20,113 nt of DNA from a virus. Location of the stretch: the IMG/VR virus record IMGVR_UViG_3300036851_000290, positions 1 to 20,113 of that record, one strand, 5' to 3'. Positions 11,419 to 18,887 of the stretch are shown one piece after another. A program made the translations under genes and the position numbers. Positions within the stretch are counted from its first letter, which is position 1, and each line of letters opens with the position of its first letter. The notes below the pieces were generated by a model. The model searched no databases. It saw nothing but the letters and a program-made list of their open reading frames with translations, and had not been told where the DNA came from.

Positions 11419-11667
11419 ACTAAGACCACGCAATTCCAGCTTCGCCTCACGCCGGAAGAACTCGACCGCTGGAAGCAAGTTGCCGGGGAGGAGGGTGTGA
11501 GCGCGTTCGTTCGCCGCGTTGTGAACGGTTACGTCGATGCGCCGAAGGTGCCCCCCCAGAAAGATGTCGAGGTCTTTTCGCCTCGCGTGTTTACGGTCGC
11601 CGACGCTCAGCCCCGCGACATTCCAGCCCGAACTGTGAAGCGCACTTTCAAACCCGATTTCAAGTAG
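11416..11667 (+). CDS. Ribbon-helix-helix (Arc/MetJ-like) DNA-binding protein
   Basis: ATG at 11416 has a modest ribosome site (TAGGG, 11403-11407). The 83-residue product begins with the typical RHH pattern: a short strand TQFQLRLT, helix PEELDRWKQVAGEEG and helix VSAFVRRVVNGYV. A Pro/Val-rich tail follows (DAPKVPPQKDVEVFSPRVFT) and ends basic. RHH proteins bind DNA as dimers through the N-terminal strand and act as repressors or partition/copy-control factors. As first gene of the packaging block, it may regulate that operon. The stop TAG is followed by a small GC hairpin (GCCGGG/CCCGGC, 11667-11683). Confidence 0.7.
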   Translation: MTKTTQFQLRLTPEELDRWKQVAGEEGVSAFVRRVVNGYVDAPKVPPQKDVEVFSPRVFTVADAQPRDIPARTVKRTFKPDFK

Positions 11668-11683
11668 CCGGGTCCCTCCCGGC
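11667..11683 (+). other. Short GC hairpin before a ribosome site
   Basis: GCCGGG pairs with CCCGGC around TCCCT. It begins at the last base of the RHH stop codon and ends directly before AGGGAGG (11684-11690), the ribosome site of the next gene. No T-run follows, so termination is unlikely; an effect on mRNA processing or translation is possible. Confidence 0.4.
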
Positions 11684-11694
11684 AGGGAGGTCGA

Positions 11695-11817
11695 ATGCCC
11701 GCGAAGTCTCGGAAGCAGCAGCGCTACCTCTACGCGACCAAGGGTGAGGCATGGGTGAAGGCCCATCACTTCGACAGGGTGAAGCCGAAGAAGCGGTCGT
11801 CGAAGAAGAAGAAGTGA
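11695..11817 (+). CDS. 40-aa highly basic phage protein
   Basis: ATG at 11695 follows AGGGAGG with a four-base spacer. The product is only 40 residues, starts MPAKSRKQQRYLYATKGEAW and ends in a Lys/Arg tail (KPKKRSSKKKK). The MPAKSxxQxR opening is shared with small phage and bacterial proteins of the DUF3008-like type that I know only as unknown-function proteins. The strong basic charge suggests nucleic-acid or capsid-interior contact. The stop overlaps the next GTG (GTGA, 11814-11817). Confidence 0.7.
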   Translation: MPAKSRKQQRYLYATKGEAWVKAHHFDRVKPKKRSSKKKK

Positions 11818-12026
11818 CAATCGCGACCCATACGACTTGCGACAACTGCGAGTCGCTGATCTACCTCACCGGGGCCGACGGGGAGGAGTGCCGGGAGGAG
11901 ATCCAGGGGGAGGGCTGGTACGTCGTCGACTGGGGTGAGGATGAGGAGACGCACTTCTGCGGCAAGAAGTGTCTCGCGGTTTGGGCGTGCGTCCATGCCG
12001 GTACTGAGATCGGGTTGCCGCAGTGA
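11814..12026 (+). CDS. Small acidic zinc-ribbon protein
   Basis: GTG at 11814 overlaps the upstream stop. The 70-residue product starts VTIATHTTCDNCESLIYLTG and has a first CxxC (CDNC), a second Cys group (HFCGKKCLAVWAC) and many acidic residues between (EEIQGEGWYVVDWGEDEETH). The pattern fits a single zinc ribbon. Function unknown; its position between a basic protein and the probable small terminase suggests a packaging-operon accessory. The stop overlaps the next GTG (12023-12026). Confidence 0.7.
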   Translation: MTIATHTTCDNCESLIYLTGADGEECREEIQGEGWYVVDWGEDEETHFCGKKCLAVWACVHAGTEIGLPQ

Positions 12027-12370
12027 GCGCCCAGCGGTTTCTGGCGGAGTTGATCTCCGAGAACGACTACCAGCGGCTACGGGACATCTGGGATGACGCC
12101 ACCACCAGACGGAAACGACGGGTGACGTCGATCGAGTGCCCTCGCTGCCGGTCGATGAAGAAGCTGGACATCGAGGTCGACACCTACGAGTTGAAGGACG
12201 TGAACACGTTTTTGCGGATGGCGCTGGAGTTCGGGGTCGGGAAACCGGCGGAGAAGAAGCAGGTGGACGTGAACGTGCGGGCGCTCCATGCGATTGCGGA
12301 TCTGGAGAAGCTGTCGGACGCGGAACTTCTGGAGATCGCCGAGGGTCCCGAGCTTGAACCGGCAGCTTGA
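12023..12370 (+). CDS. Probable terminase small subunit or packaging accessory
   Basis: GTG at 12023 overlaps the previous stop. The 115-residue product has a helical N-terminus (FLAELISENDYQRLRDIWDD), a zinc-like CPRC in VTSIECPRCRSMKKLDIEVD, and a C-terminal helix DLEKLSDAELLEIAEG. The gene directly precedes and overlaps the large terminase gene, the normal place of TerS, and the LSDAELLEIAEG ending resembles small terminases I know. TerS proteins bind the packaging site and hand DNA to TerL. The length is short and no clear HTH is visible, so the call rests mostly on position. Confidence 0.5.
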   Translation: MSAQRFLAELISENDYQRLRDIWDDATTRRKRRVTSIECPRCRSMKKLDIEVDTYELKDVNTFLRMALEFGVGKPAEKKQVDVNVRALHAIADLEKLSDAELLEIAEGPELEPAA

Positions 12371-14024
12371 GGCACGGCGGGTCCTAGCCCGGCGGGTCCT
12401 CGAACGCAGACGATGTGCGGAGCATCCGGCGAACCTCGCCAGTCACATGTCGGCGCCGGATGAGCGGACGGCCGAGACCTTCACCTTCCCCCTCGACGAC
12501 AAAGAATCGGGCTGGTTCTGGCAGCGAGGGGTCCTCGACTGGTGGCTCGGTGAACAGCGGACGATCGCGCTCAAGGCCCGGCAGTTGGGGATTACATGGC
12601 TGGGCTGCGCCTTCGTACTCTGGACGGCTCTTTACAAGCCCGGGTCGTTGTGTCTCGTGTATCGGCAGAAGGAAGAAGAGGCGCACGAGAACATCGGGCG
12701 CTGCTGGTCGCTGCTTCAGAGTCTCCCACGTTGGTTGTGGAACGGCGCCGAGGTCGTAACTCCCGCTAAAGGTGCCTTTGCAAAAGGCGAGATAGCCCTC
12801 CTCTTTCCCGACGGGTCCCGCTCGCGGATTGTGGCGATGACGAGTGCAAGCGCATCAGGCCACGGCAAGACGGCGGCGGTCGTCCTCCTCGACGAGTTCT
12901 CGCGGATCGAGAGAGCCGGGGAGATCATGAAGGCCGTTCAGCCGGCGGCCGGTTCGAAGGGGAAGATCATCGTCATCTCCACCGCCAACGGCCGCGCCAA
13001 CATGGATACCGGCGAGGGCAACCAGTTCCACTGGCTGTGGGAGAAGGCGGAGGAAGCGGGGTTCTCGAAGCGGTTCCTGCCCTGGAACCTCCATCCCGAC
13101 CGGGACCAGTGGTGGTACGACCACGATCCCGAAGTGCGGGGGATGAAGTCGCACGAAAGAGCGGAGCAGTACCCGGCGAACGAGCACGAGGCGTTCACGC
13201 TCACGAACCGGGTGTTCTTCGACCCCGAAGACCTCGCGGCCTATCGGGAGCGAATCGCGAAGCCACGGAGGAAGTATGACTTTGTTCTGGGTTCCGACCC
13301 GCGTGTCGCAACGGTCAAAGAGGATGAAAGAGGCCGTGTTTGGGTCTACCGCGAACCGCAGAAAGACCACGGCTACGCGATCGGTGCCGACGTTGCGACT
13401 GGTCGTGGGCGAGACTACTCCGCAGCCTACGTGGTTGACCTCGCAACGATGGAGCTCGCAGCCGAGTTCCACGCGCACATCGACGCGGACCAGTACGCCA
13501 CCCAACTCCACTTCCTCGGCAAGAAATACAACGACGCCCTCATCGCAGTAGAAACCGGAGGCGGTTACGGCGAGGCCGTCATCATCCCGCTTCGGGATGG
13601 TAGAGAGGGTCGTCCTCCCTATCGCCGACTGTACCGCCACGTTCTTTCCTCCCGGCCCGACCTACCTGTGTCGAAGCCGTTCGGTTTTCCCACGAACTCG
13701 AAAACCCGTCCGTTGATCCTCAACCAGTTCGAGAAAGCCGTAAGAGAACGGGTCCTGCCGTTTGTCACCGACAAGCTGTTGTGGGAGATGGAGTCGTTCG
13801 TCTACCACGAGACTGGTACCTCACCGAGGGCGCAGGAAGGTTCTCACGACGACTGCGTGCTGGCCTGCGCGATCACGCTGGAGATGTACCGGCTCAAGGG
13901 CGAGCATCCGAATCGCCACCGGCCGAAGCGACCGCGTAAGCCGAAGCCGAACTATCCCTGGCAGCCTGATCCGGGCGGAACTTACGAAGACCCGTACGCC
14001 TGGCAATACCAAGAAACCGCTTAG
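12354..14024 (+). CDS. terL: Terminase large subunit (ATPase and nuclease)
   Basis: TTG at 12354 (LNRQLEARRVLARRVLERRR) is chosen because this N-terminal Arg-rich helix is typical of TerL and overlaps TerS by 17 bases; ATG 12447 is a shorter alternative. The 556-residue product has a Walker A-like adenine/phosphate loop (KARQLGITWLG, around 74-84), Walker B VVLLDE (176-181) and an SAT-like coupling motif ISTANGR (208-214). The RNase H-like nuclease shows D346 (GADVATGRGRD), E400 (AVETGGGYG) and D499-D500 (SHDDCVLACAITLEM). It pumps DNA into the prohead and cuts concatemers. All key residues are present. The Lys/Arg/Pro-rich tail (HRPKRPRKPKPNYPW) may contact the portal or DNA. Confidence 0.96.
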   Translation: MNRQLEARRVLARRVLERRRCAEHPANLASHMSAPDERTAETFTFPLDDKESGWFWQRGVLDWWLGEQRTIALKARQLGITWLGCAFVLWTALYKPGSLCLVYRQKEEEAHENIGRCWSLLQSLPRWLWNGAEVVTPAKGAFAKGEIALLFPDGSRSRIVAMTSASASGHGKTAAVVLLDEFSRIERAGEIMKAVQPAAGSKGKIIVISTANGRANMDTGEGNQFHWLWEKAEEAGFSKRFLPWNLHPDRDQWWYDHDPEVRGMKSHERAEQYPANEHEAFTLTNRVFFDPEDLAAYRERIAKPRRKYDFVLGSDPRVATVKEDERGRVWVYREPQKDHGYAIGADVATGRGRDYSAAYVVDLATMELAAEFHAHIDADQYATQLHFLGKKYNDALIAVETGGGYGEAVIIPLRDGREGRPPYRRLYRHVLSSRPDLPVSKPFGFPTNSKTRPLILNQFEKAVRERVLPFVTDKLLWEMESFVYHETGTSPRAQEGSHDDCVLACAITLEMYRLKGEHPNRHRPKRPRKPKPNYPWQPDPGGTYEDPYAWQYQETA

Positions 14025-14037
14025 GAGTCAGACATTT

Positions 14038-14268
14038 ATGCCACCCCTCGTCGGTTATCCCGGCCCGGACACGCCTGAGTCCGCAGAGTTCGTCCGCACT
14101 GCGATCAATGCACTGATGCAAGCAGTTCCGCTTGAGCAGGACGATGAAGACTCCGCCGTGCTCGCGAAGTGTCTGGCTGATCTTCAGAAGTTTCTCGGCC
14201 AAAGGCAGGCCGAGGAGCGGAAGACCCTCGGCGACCCGACGCTTCAGCGGGTCCTAGCGCGTGGCTAA
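14038..14268 (+). CDS. Small acidic protein between terminase and portal
   Basis: ATG at 14038 has AGGAG (14023-14027) ten bases upstream. The 76-residue product starts MPPLVGYPGPDTPESAEFVR and is helical (TAINALMQAVPLEQDDEDSA, LAKCLADLQKFLGQRQAEER). The last bases overlap the portal start (14261-14268). I do not recognise a family. Genes in this slot are often small head-assembly factors, which is only positional inference. Its ribosome-site region (GGAGTCAGAC) resembles that of the capsid gene at 17651. Confidence 0.75.
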   Translation: MPPLVGYPGPDTPESAEFVRTAINALMQAVPLEQDDEDSAVLAKCLADLQKFLGQRQAEERKTLGDPTLQRVLARG

Positions 14269-16114
14269 GAAGGAAGGTCTCTCCCCGGCAGTTTCAAAGG
14301 TGCTGAAGGGGTTCGACGAAGACAAGTCCGCACACGAACGCTTCGTCGAGAAAGCAGAAAGTCGTTACCGCGCCTTCCGCGGGATTCTGGAGCGACGTTC
14401 CGACGCGGCGCAGTGGACGAACAAACTCCACCCTCCCTACATCGCGCAGGTGTTGGAGACGATGGTCGCGTCCCTGCTCGATCCAAGACCTATCTGGCGG
14501 TTGCGGGCGAACGCGCGGCTGGAACCCGACCCGGAAAGACTGAAGCAGGGCGCGAGAGGGTTGGAGATCCTACTGGCGGCGCAAAGACGCAGAACGTGGC
14601 CTCTCGTCGCGCAGAGAAACCACCGGCTGCAAGCGCTGATTACCGGACTCACGGCGGTCAAGACGTTCTGGGCCTACGAGGAACGAGAAAAGCCGCGCTG
14701 GACCACATTCGAGGAACCGCTCTACAACGACTTCGGGGACGTGTACGCGACCGTCCCCCGGCTCACCCAGACGGACTCCGTAGACGTCGTCAAGGACGAC
14801 CCTGTCTGCGAGGTCGTCGACATGCGCGACTTCATCTGGCACGAAGCCGCTGTCTCACTCGACAGGGCGAAACGAGTCACGCACCGACTGTGGATGAGTT
14901 TCGACGAGTTGAAGCGACTCGAAAAGACGGAGGACAATCCGCGAGGCATTTACTCCAATGTCGACCAGCTAAAGGAATCAAGAGACTTCTCGGAAGAACT
15001 CGCAAACCGTGAGAAGGACCTCTTCGATTCCGACCGCACCAAGGACCAGATCGAGCTTCTGGAGCAATGGCACTTTGAGAAGGGGAAACTCCGCGCTACG
15101 ACAGTCGGGAACAGACGTGTTGAGCTGAGGGATCGAGGCACGCCGTTTTGGCACGGCCATCACCCGTTCATTGCCTGCTCGGGGATGCCGGATCTGTTCC
15201 GGGTGCCGGGTATCTCCGAGGTCGAACTCATCTCCGAACTTCAGGAGATGATGTGGACGCTCACCAACCAGCAGCTCGACAACCTCCAACTCCTCAACAA
15301 CGCGATCATCCTCATCGCCGGGGACGTGGACGATCCGGATGCGTTCGAGTTCGCGCCGGGCGAGAAGTGGCTCATCGACAGACCGGATCAGGTGGTGTTC
15401 AACCGCCCCGAGCCGATCACCGCGGAACTCGCAACCAACACGATCGAACGACTGAAGGGCGACCTACAGGCAATTTCGGGCGGGATGCCGTGGCTGGCCG
15501 GCGACAACCGTCAGGCCAACACCGACACCGCAACCGAAGCGTCGATCCTCACCAACCTCGCTCAGAGACGGGTTGCGGCGAAGCGGCAGTTCTTCCTCGA
15601 AGCCGACGCCGAGGTCGGGAACCACTTCATCGAGCTGAACGACCAGTTTTTGACCGACACCCGTTACGAGCAGATCGTCGGCCCGGACGGGCAGGCGGGG
15701 TGGGAGCTGATCGACCCGCAGCATTTCCGCGACTACCAGTTCCGTATCTCCCTCGATTCGATGGACGAATCTTTGATGCGGCAGGAGAAACGCGCGGAGG
15801 CGATGGCGAAGCTGAAAACGGCGTTGGAGTCGGCGCAGTACTTCGCAGCACTTCCAGGCCAGCCAGGATTGAACGTGAAGGCGTTCATGGACGACTTCCT
15901 CGAGGCGTACGGAACACAGGATTTGGAGCGCTACTACTCCGCCGTCCCGCAGAACGTCGGTATGGCGACTCAGCAACAGGCGCAGCCGGGACAACCCGAG
16001 CAGACGGCGCCGCAGGCAACCGACGTGAACTCACCTTCCAACGCAACCAGCCAGTCCCCCGTCGCGATGCTGCAACGCATGGGCGCGATGGCGGGCGGCT
16101 CCAACAACCAATAG
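14261..16114 (+). CDS. Portal (head-tail connector) protein
   Basis: GTG at 14261 (MAKKEGLSPAVSKVLKGFDE) overlaps the upstream gene by eight bases. The 617-residue product is in the size range of portal proteins of podovirus-like and SU10-like phages. Supporting features are an early EKAESRYRAFRGILERR, YIAQVLETMVASLLDPRP, the mid-protein VVDMRDFIWHEAAVSLDRAK, a long helical region (ELQEMMWTLTNQQLDNLQLL) and a Gln/Pro/Ser-rich C-terminal tail (QQQAQPGQPEQTAPQATDVN). Portals form a dodecameric ring at one capsid vertex and are the docking site of terminase. Order between TerL and scaffold agrees fully. I did not see a protease or MuF fusion. Confidence 0.9.
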   Translation: MAKKEGLSPAVSKVLKGFDEDKSAHERFVEKAESRYRAFRGILERRSDAAQWTNKLHPPYIAQVLETMVASLLDPRPIWRLRANARLEPDPERLKQGARGLEILLAAQRRRTWPLVAQRNHRLQALITGLTAVKTFWAYEEREKPRWTTFEEPLYNDFGDVYATVPRLTQTDSVDVVKDDPVCEVVDMRDFIWHEAAVSLDRAKRVTHRLWMSFDELKRLEKTEDNPRGIYSNVDQLKESRDFSEELANREKDLFDSDRTKDQIELLEQWHFEKGKLRATTVGNRRVELRDRGTPFWHGHHPFIACSGMPDLFRVPGISEVELISELQEMMWTLTNQQLDNLQLLNNAIILIAGDVDDPDAFEFAPGEKWLIDRPDQVVFNRPEPITAELATNTIERLKGDLQAISGGMPWLAGDNRQANTDTATEASILTNLAQRRVAAKRQFFLEADAEVGNHFIELNDQFLTDTRYEQIVGPDGQAGWELIDPQHFRDYQFRISLDSMDESLMRQEKRAEAMAKLKTALESAQYFAALPGQPGLNVKAFMDDFLEAYGTQDLERYYSAVPQNVGMATQQQAQPGQPEQTAPQATDVNSPSNATSQSPVAMLQRMGAMAGGSNNQ

Positions 16115-16122
16115 GAGTTCAT

Positions 16123-16284
16123 ATGGCAGACGCAAGCTTCAACCCGCCGCAGGAAACAACTGAGTGCTACTGCGACGCACCCGCGAAGAACACGCGGGAG
16201 ATCTCGACCGACAGCGTCGCGGTCGGTCCGCAGCTTCCGGTTCCCGTTCCCAAGGGCCGGGACAACATCTACGAATCCGACTGA
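16123..16284 (+). CDS. 53-aa hypothetical protein after the portal gene
   Basis: ATG at 16123 has TAGGAG (16111-16116) six bases upstream. The product starts MADASFNPPQETTECYCDAP and ends with VPKGRDNIYESD. It is acidic and Pro-rich, with a CYC pair, and probably lacks a large fold. No family is recognised. The stop shares a base with the next ATG (TGATG, 16282-16286). The clear ribosome site argues that it is a real gene in the head operon. Confidence 0.65.
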   Translation: MADASFNPPQETTECYCDAPAKNTREISTDSVAVGPQLPVPVPKGRDNIYESD

Positions 16285-16433
16285 TGATGCTCACACCGTG
16301 GGGAAGACGGGCGAGGGATAGAAACTTTGCCCTCCTTTACATCGGACACCTCCAGCGCCTCCGCTTTGAGTCCCCCGGTCCAGTTCGGAGTTTCCAGCGC
16401 AAGTTCATCAGGATGATGCTGCTTGGACGCTGA
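16284..16433 (+). CDS. 49-aa basic hypothetical protein
   Basis: ATG at 16284 shares its A with the previous stop; ATG at 16287 is an alternative. The product starts MMLTPWGRRARDRNFALLYI and is basic and aromatic (RLRFESPGPVRSFQRKFIRM). There is no ribosome site apart from coupling. No family is recognised. It overlaps the next gene by 11 bases, so the whole stretch 16123-16728 is packed with short coupled genes. Confidence 0.5.
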   Translation: MMLTPWGRRARDRNFALLYIGHLQRLRFESPGPVRSFQRKFIRMMLLGR

Positions 16434-16728
16434 GCGGCTGAAGGTCCTCGGCGCCCGCGCACAAGAACTCGGGAAACTGAAAGAACACGAATCCTGGTCG
16501 GCCCTTCGTACCGAGTTCGACAGGAAGAAGGACAAGCACACTCGTCGCCTCGTCAAGTTGGTTATGGCGCGCGAGACAGCCGCTATTACCCAACGCGAGA
16601 TCGACTACGTGAGTGGTTTTTGGGCCGGGGCCGAGTGGATTCTCGATAACCCCGATTGCGCCGAAGACGCGCTAGTAGCAGCTCTTAAGAAAGCATCCAA
16701 CTTGGAAGAGGTGAAACAGCTTGTCTGA
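16423..16728 (+). CDS. 101-aa helical head-region protein
   Basis: TTG at 16423 starts MDAERLKVLGARAQELGKLK; the frame has no better start. The protein is helical and charged, with a WSALRTEFDRKKDKHTRRLV segment and VSGFWAGAEWILDNPDCAED, and ends ALKKASNLEEVKQLV. The stop lies eight bases into the scaffold gene. Small helical proteins in this position are seen in other podovirus-like head clusters, but no function is known to me. The GFWAGAEWIL core looks like the conserved part. Confidence 0.7.
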   Translation: MDAERLKVLGARAQELGKLKEHESWSALRTEFDRKKDKHTRRLVKLVMARETAAITQREIDYVSGFWAGAEWILDNPDCAEDALVAALKKASNLEEVKQLV

Positions 16729-17593
16729 TACAGCGTTTGAGGACTCGCTCCGCGAAGCATTCGAGGAGCGAGGACTCGCCGAAGCCCCGGAAGGGACAAC
16801 TTCGGAAGAGGAGTCGGAGGCTGAGACTCCAGAACAGCCCCGCGACGAGCAGGGCCGATTCGCGCCGAAGGAGAAGATCCTCGGCAAGTTCGACTCGCAG
16901 GAAGACCTCGTCAAGTCCTACCAGGAGCTCGAGCGAAAGCTCGGCGAGCGTGGGAACGAAGAGGTCCAGCGTCTAGCGCAGGAAGTCGCGCAACTGCGGC
17001 AGCAGCAGGTTCCGATCAACAGCGACGACCCGATGCAAGCGACGATCGCTGCCTACGAACGCGGTGACCAGATCGCGCTTCAGTCCCATTTCGCGGAGTG
17101 GCGAGAGGAAGACCCCTTCGCCGCCGCCGCCTGGTACTCGGACACACGAAACCAGGCACGCATCGACCAACTGCAACAGCAGTACGAGCAGCGCTTCCGG
17201 CAGGTCGAGCCGGTGCTGTCACGCACCACGAACGAGACGGCGCTCCAAGCCGTTGCGTCAAGACACTCGGATTTCGCACAGTTCGCGGGCAACGTTTCCG
17301 AGATCATCGCGAACGACCCGTATCTCGTAGAGGCGTACAGCTCCGACGACCCCTCAAGGAAAGAGTGGGCGTTCGAGACCGCCTACGAGAAAGCGAAGCT
17401 GCGAGCAGGAGACAACCTCACCGAGGCCTCCACACAGGCGCAGCATGAGCAGCAAGAAGCAGCACGCGCAGCCAAGGCAGACGCCGTGGTCGCGTCCGCA
17501 TCCACCTCACCCCAAACCAGGGAGACGGGGGATGCAAAGGACCGCTTCAAGGAGAGCATCTTGAACGCGGACCTCGGGCCTTTCGGGGCCTAG
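16721..17593 (+). CDS. Capsid assembly scaffolding protein
   Basis: TTG at 16721 overlaps the upstream gene by eight bases. The 290-residue product is strongly acidic and Gln/Glu-rich. It has a disordered start (EGTTSEEESEAETPEQPRDE), then the conserved RFAPKEKILGKFDSQEDLVK and SYQELERKLGERG helix, coiled-coil stretches (VQRLAQEVAQLRQQQ) and a short C-terminal LGPFGA. The KFDSQEDLVKSYQELERKLG segment is typical of phage scaffolds that lie just before the major capsid gene. Scaffolds guide coat protein into proheads and leave before or during packaging. Position, composition and motif agree. Confidence 0.85.
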   Translation: MSDTAFEDSLREAFEERGLAEAPEGTTSEEESEAETPEQPRDEQGRFAPKEKILGKFDSQEDLVKSYQELERKLGERGNEEVQRLAQEVAQLRQQQVPINSDDPMQATIAAYERGDQIALQSHFAEWREEDPFAAAAWYSDTRNQARIDQLQQQYEQRFRQVEPVLSRTTNETALQAVASRHSDFAQFAGNVSEIIANDPYLVEAYSSDDPSRKEWAFETAYEKAKLRAGDNLTEASTQAQHEQQEAARAAKADAVVASASTSPQTRETGDAKDRFKESILNADLGPFGA

Positions 17594-17616
17594 GGCCTTA
17601 CATCCGTAAGACAACC

Positions 17617-17638
17617 CCGAAGTCACTTCTAACTTCGG
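17617..17638 (+). promoter_or_regulatory. Hairpin overlapping the capsid gene's ribosome site
   Basis: CCGAAGT (17617-17623) pairs with ACTTCGG (17632-17638) around an eight-base loop. The last two stem bases belong to the GGAG ribosome site (17637-17640) of the capsid gene starting at GTG 17651. The hairpin may tune translation or mark an mRNA processing end. It has no T-run, so it is not an obvious terminator. Confidence 0.5.
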
Positions 17639-17650
17639 AGTCAGATCCTT

Positions 17651-18838
17651 GTGCCAGCAGTAACGGTCAACAAGGGTGTCGTCGACGACTCAGACATTCT
17701 CTCGAATGAACGAGTCGTGGACATGGACCGCGAAATCGCGATGCTCCATGACGACACCACGCAGTTCGTGACGGCGCTCCAGCGGGTGGCAACCAAGGAA
17801 TGTCACTCGTCCAAGATCGAGTGGCTGGAGGACCAGCTCTTCCCGCGCCTCTCGACCCTGGCAGCGTCGATCACTTCAGGCGCCGGCACGATGACAGTCG
17901 CGTCCGGCGAAGGTCCCTACTTCCGGCAGGGCGACGTCGTTCGTATCGCGACGACGGGCGAGGCGGTTGGTGTCTCGGCCGCACCGTCAACCGACACGGT
18001 CGGAATCGTCCGCTCGGTCGGCGCCACCGCCGCAGCCTCGGCTGCGTCCGGCGTCGACGTCGTGATCGTCGGCAACGCATCCGCGCAGGGTGCGTCTCTG
18101 GGTGTGCGGTCAGTGACCGAGAGGGTCGCGGCCTACAACTACACCCAGATCTTCCGCCACCCGTACGGCTTCACCAACACGCTGACCGCGTCGGAGCTGT
18201 ACGGCGGCAACGAGCCGATGAAGGAGCGGAAGAAGAAGGGGATCGAGCACAAGCGCGCGATCGAGCACGCCCTCTTCCTGGGTGCTCGGGACTTCATTGC
18301 CGCTGGTCTCGGCGGCTCGGACAACGAGCCCACGACGTTTGTGGGCGGACTGTTCGAGTACATCTCCACCAACGTCAAGGACCCGTCCGGCGCGATGGAC
18401 AAGGCCGAGTTCGAGACGTTCATGCAGGCGCTCCTCCAGTACGGGACGAAGAACAAGCTCCTCTTTGTCTCCCCGCTCATCTCCTCGATCATCTCGGGGT
18501 ACGCGCGGGACAACTGGGTCCGGTCGCGTCCTGACGACACTCGCTGGGGAATCAACGTCGACGCGTTCATCTCGGGCGCGTTCGGCTTCGAGGTCCCGGT
18601 CGTCGTCAAGCGGGACTGGGGCGAGTTCCAGACCACGTCCTCCCAGTACGGTTCGTGGGCGTTCCTGGTCGACATGGGCTCGGTCCTGCTCCGCCCGCTC
18701 AGGGGCCGCAACACGAAGCTCCTGCTCAACCGGCAAGGCAACTCTGAAGACCAGACGGTGGAAGAATATTTGACCGAAACTTCCCTGCAAATTGAGCAGG
18801 AAAAGAAACACGGTCTTATAAAGAATGCGACCTCGTAA
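17651..18838 (+). CDS. Major capsid protein, SU10 / DUF5309 type
   Basis: GTG at 17651 follows GGAG with a ten-base spacer. The 395-residue product starts MPAVTVNKGVVDDSDILSNE. It carries the segment SVTERVAAYNYTQIFRHPYG (154-173) followed by FTNTLTASELYGG, which I recognise from SU10-like capsid proteins, an HK97-fold branch. Then come KKGIEHKRAIEHALFLGARD (the spine-helix region) and a beta-rich C-terminal half ending in EEYLTETSLQIEQEKKHGLI. Residues about 75-148 form a Gly/Ala/Ser/Val-rich insertion between N-arm and core. From about residue 365 to the end, codon use turns AT-rich, unlike the rest of the gene. It forms the icosahedral shell on the scaffold. Confidence 0.93.
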   Translation: MPAVTVNKGVVDDSDILSNERVVDMDREIAMLHDDTTQFVTALQRVATKECHSSKIEWLEDQLFPRLSTLAASITSGAGTMTVASGEGPYFRQGDVVRIATTGEAVGVSAAPSTDTVGIVRSVGATAAASAASGVDVVIVGNASAQGASLGVRSVTERVAAYNYTQIFRHPYGFTNTLTASELYGGNEPMKERKKKGIEHKRAIEHALFLGARDFIAAGLGGSDNEPTTFVGGLFEYISTNVKDPSGAMDKAEFETFMQALLQYGTKNKLLFVSPLISSIISGYARDNWVRSRPDDTRWGINVDAFISGAFGFEVPVVVKRDWGEFQTTSSQYGSWAFLVDMGSVLLRPLRGRNTKLLLNRQGNSEDQTVEEYLTETSLQIEQEKKHGLIKNATS

Positions 18839-18870
18839 TTAGGTCGTAAATTCTTCTCCGTCTTTTCTTC
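18828..18870 (+). terminator. Possible rho-independent terminator at the capsid gene end
   Basis: CGACCT (18828-18833) pairs with AGGTCG (18841-18846) around seven bases that include the capsid stop codon (18836-18838). A T-rich tract follows (TAAATTCTTCTCCGTCTTTT). The stem is short and the T-run is interrupted, so the strength is uncertain. It would part the capsid transcript from the HNH gene, which seems to have its own promoter. Confidence 0.45.
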
Positions 18871-18871
18871 G

Positions 18872-18880
18872 TGTTATTCT
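18872..18880 (+). promoter_or_regulatory. Extended -10 promoter for the HNH gene, probably leaderless
   Basis: TGTTATTCT is an extended -10 element (TGn plus TATTCT, 18875-18880). The ATG of the HNH gene follows after seven bases (18888), the same spacing as at the reverse cassette promoter (7734 to 7726). No Shine-Dalgarno precedes the ATG. The -35 region (around 18852-18857, TCTTCT) is weak. Confidence 0.5.
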
Positions 18881-18887
18881 TTACCTC

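Noticed and set aside
18110-18811. Long - strand frame opposite the capsid gene
   Set aside because: It is the antisense of a clear capsid gene, with no start context and no recognisable motif.
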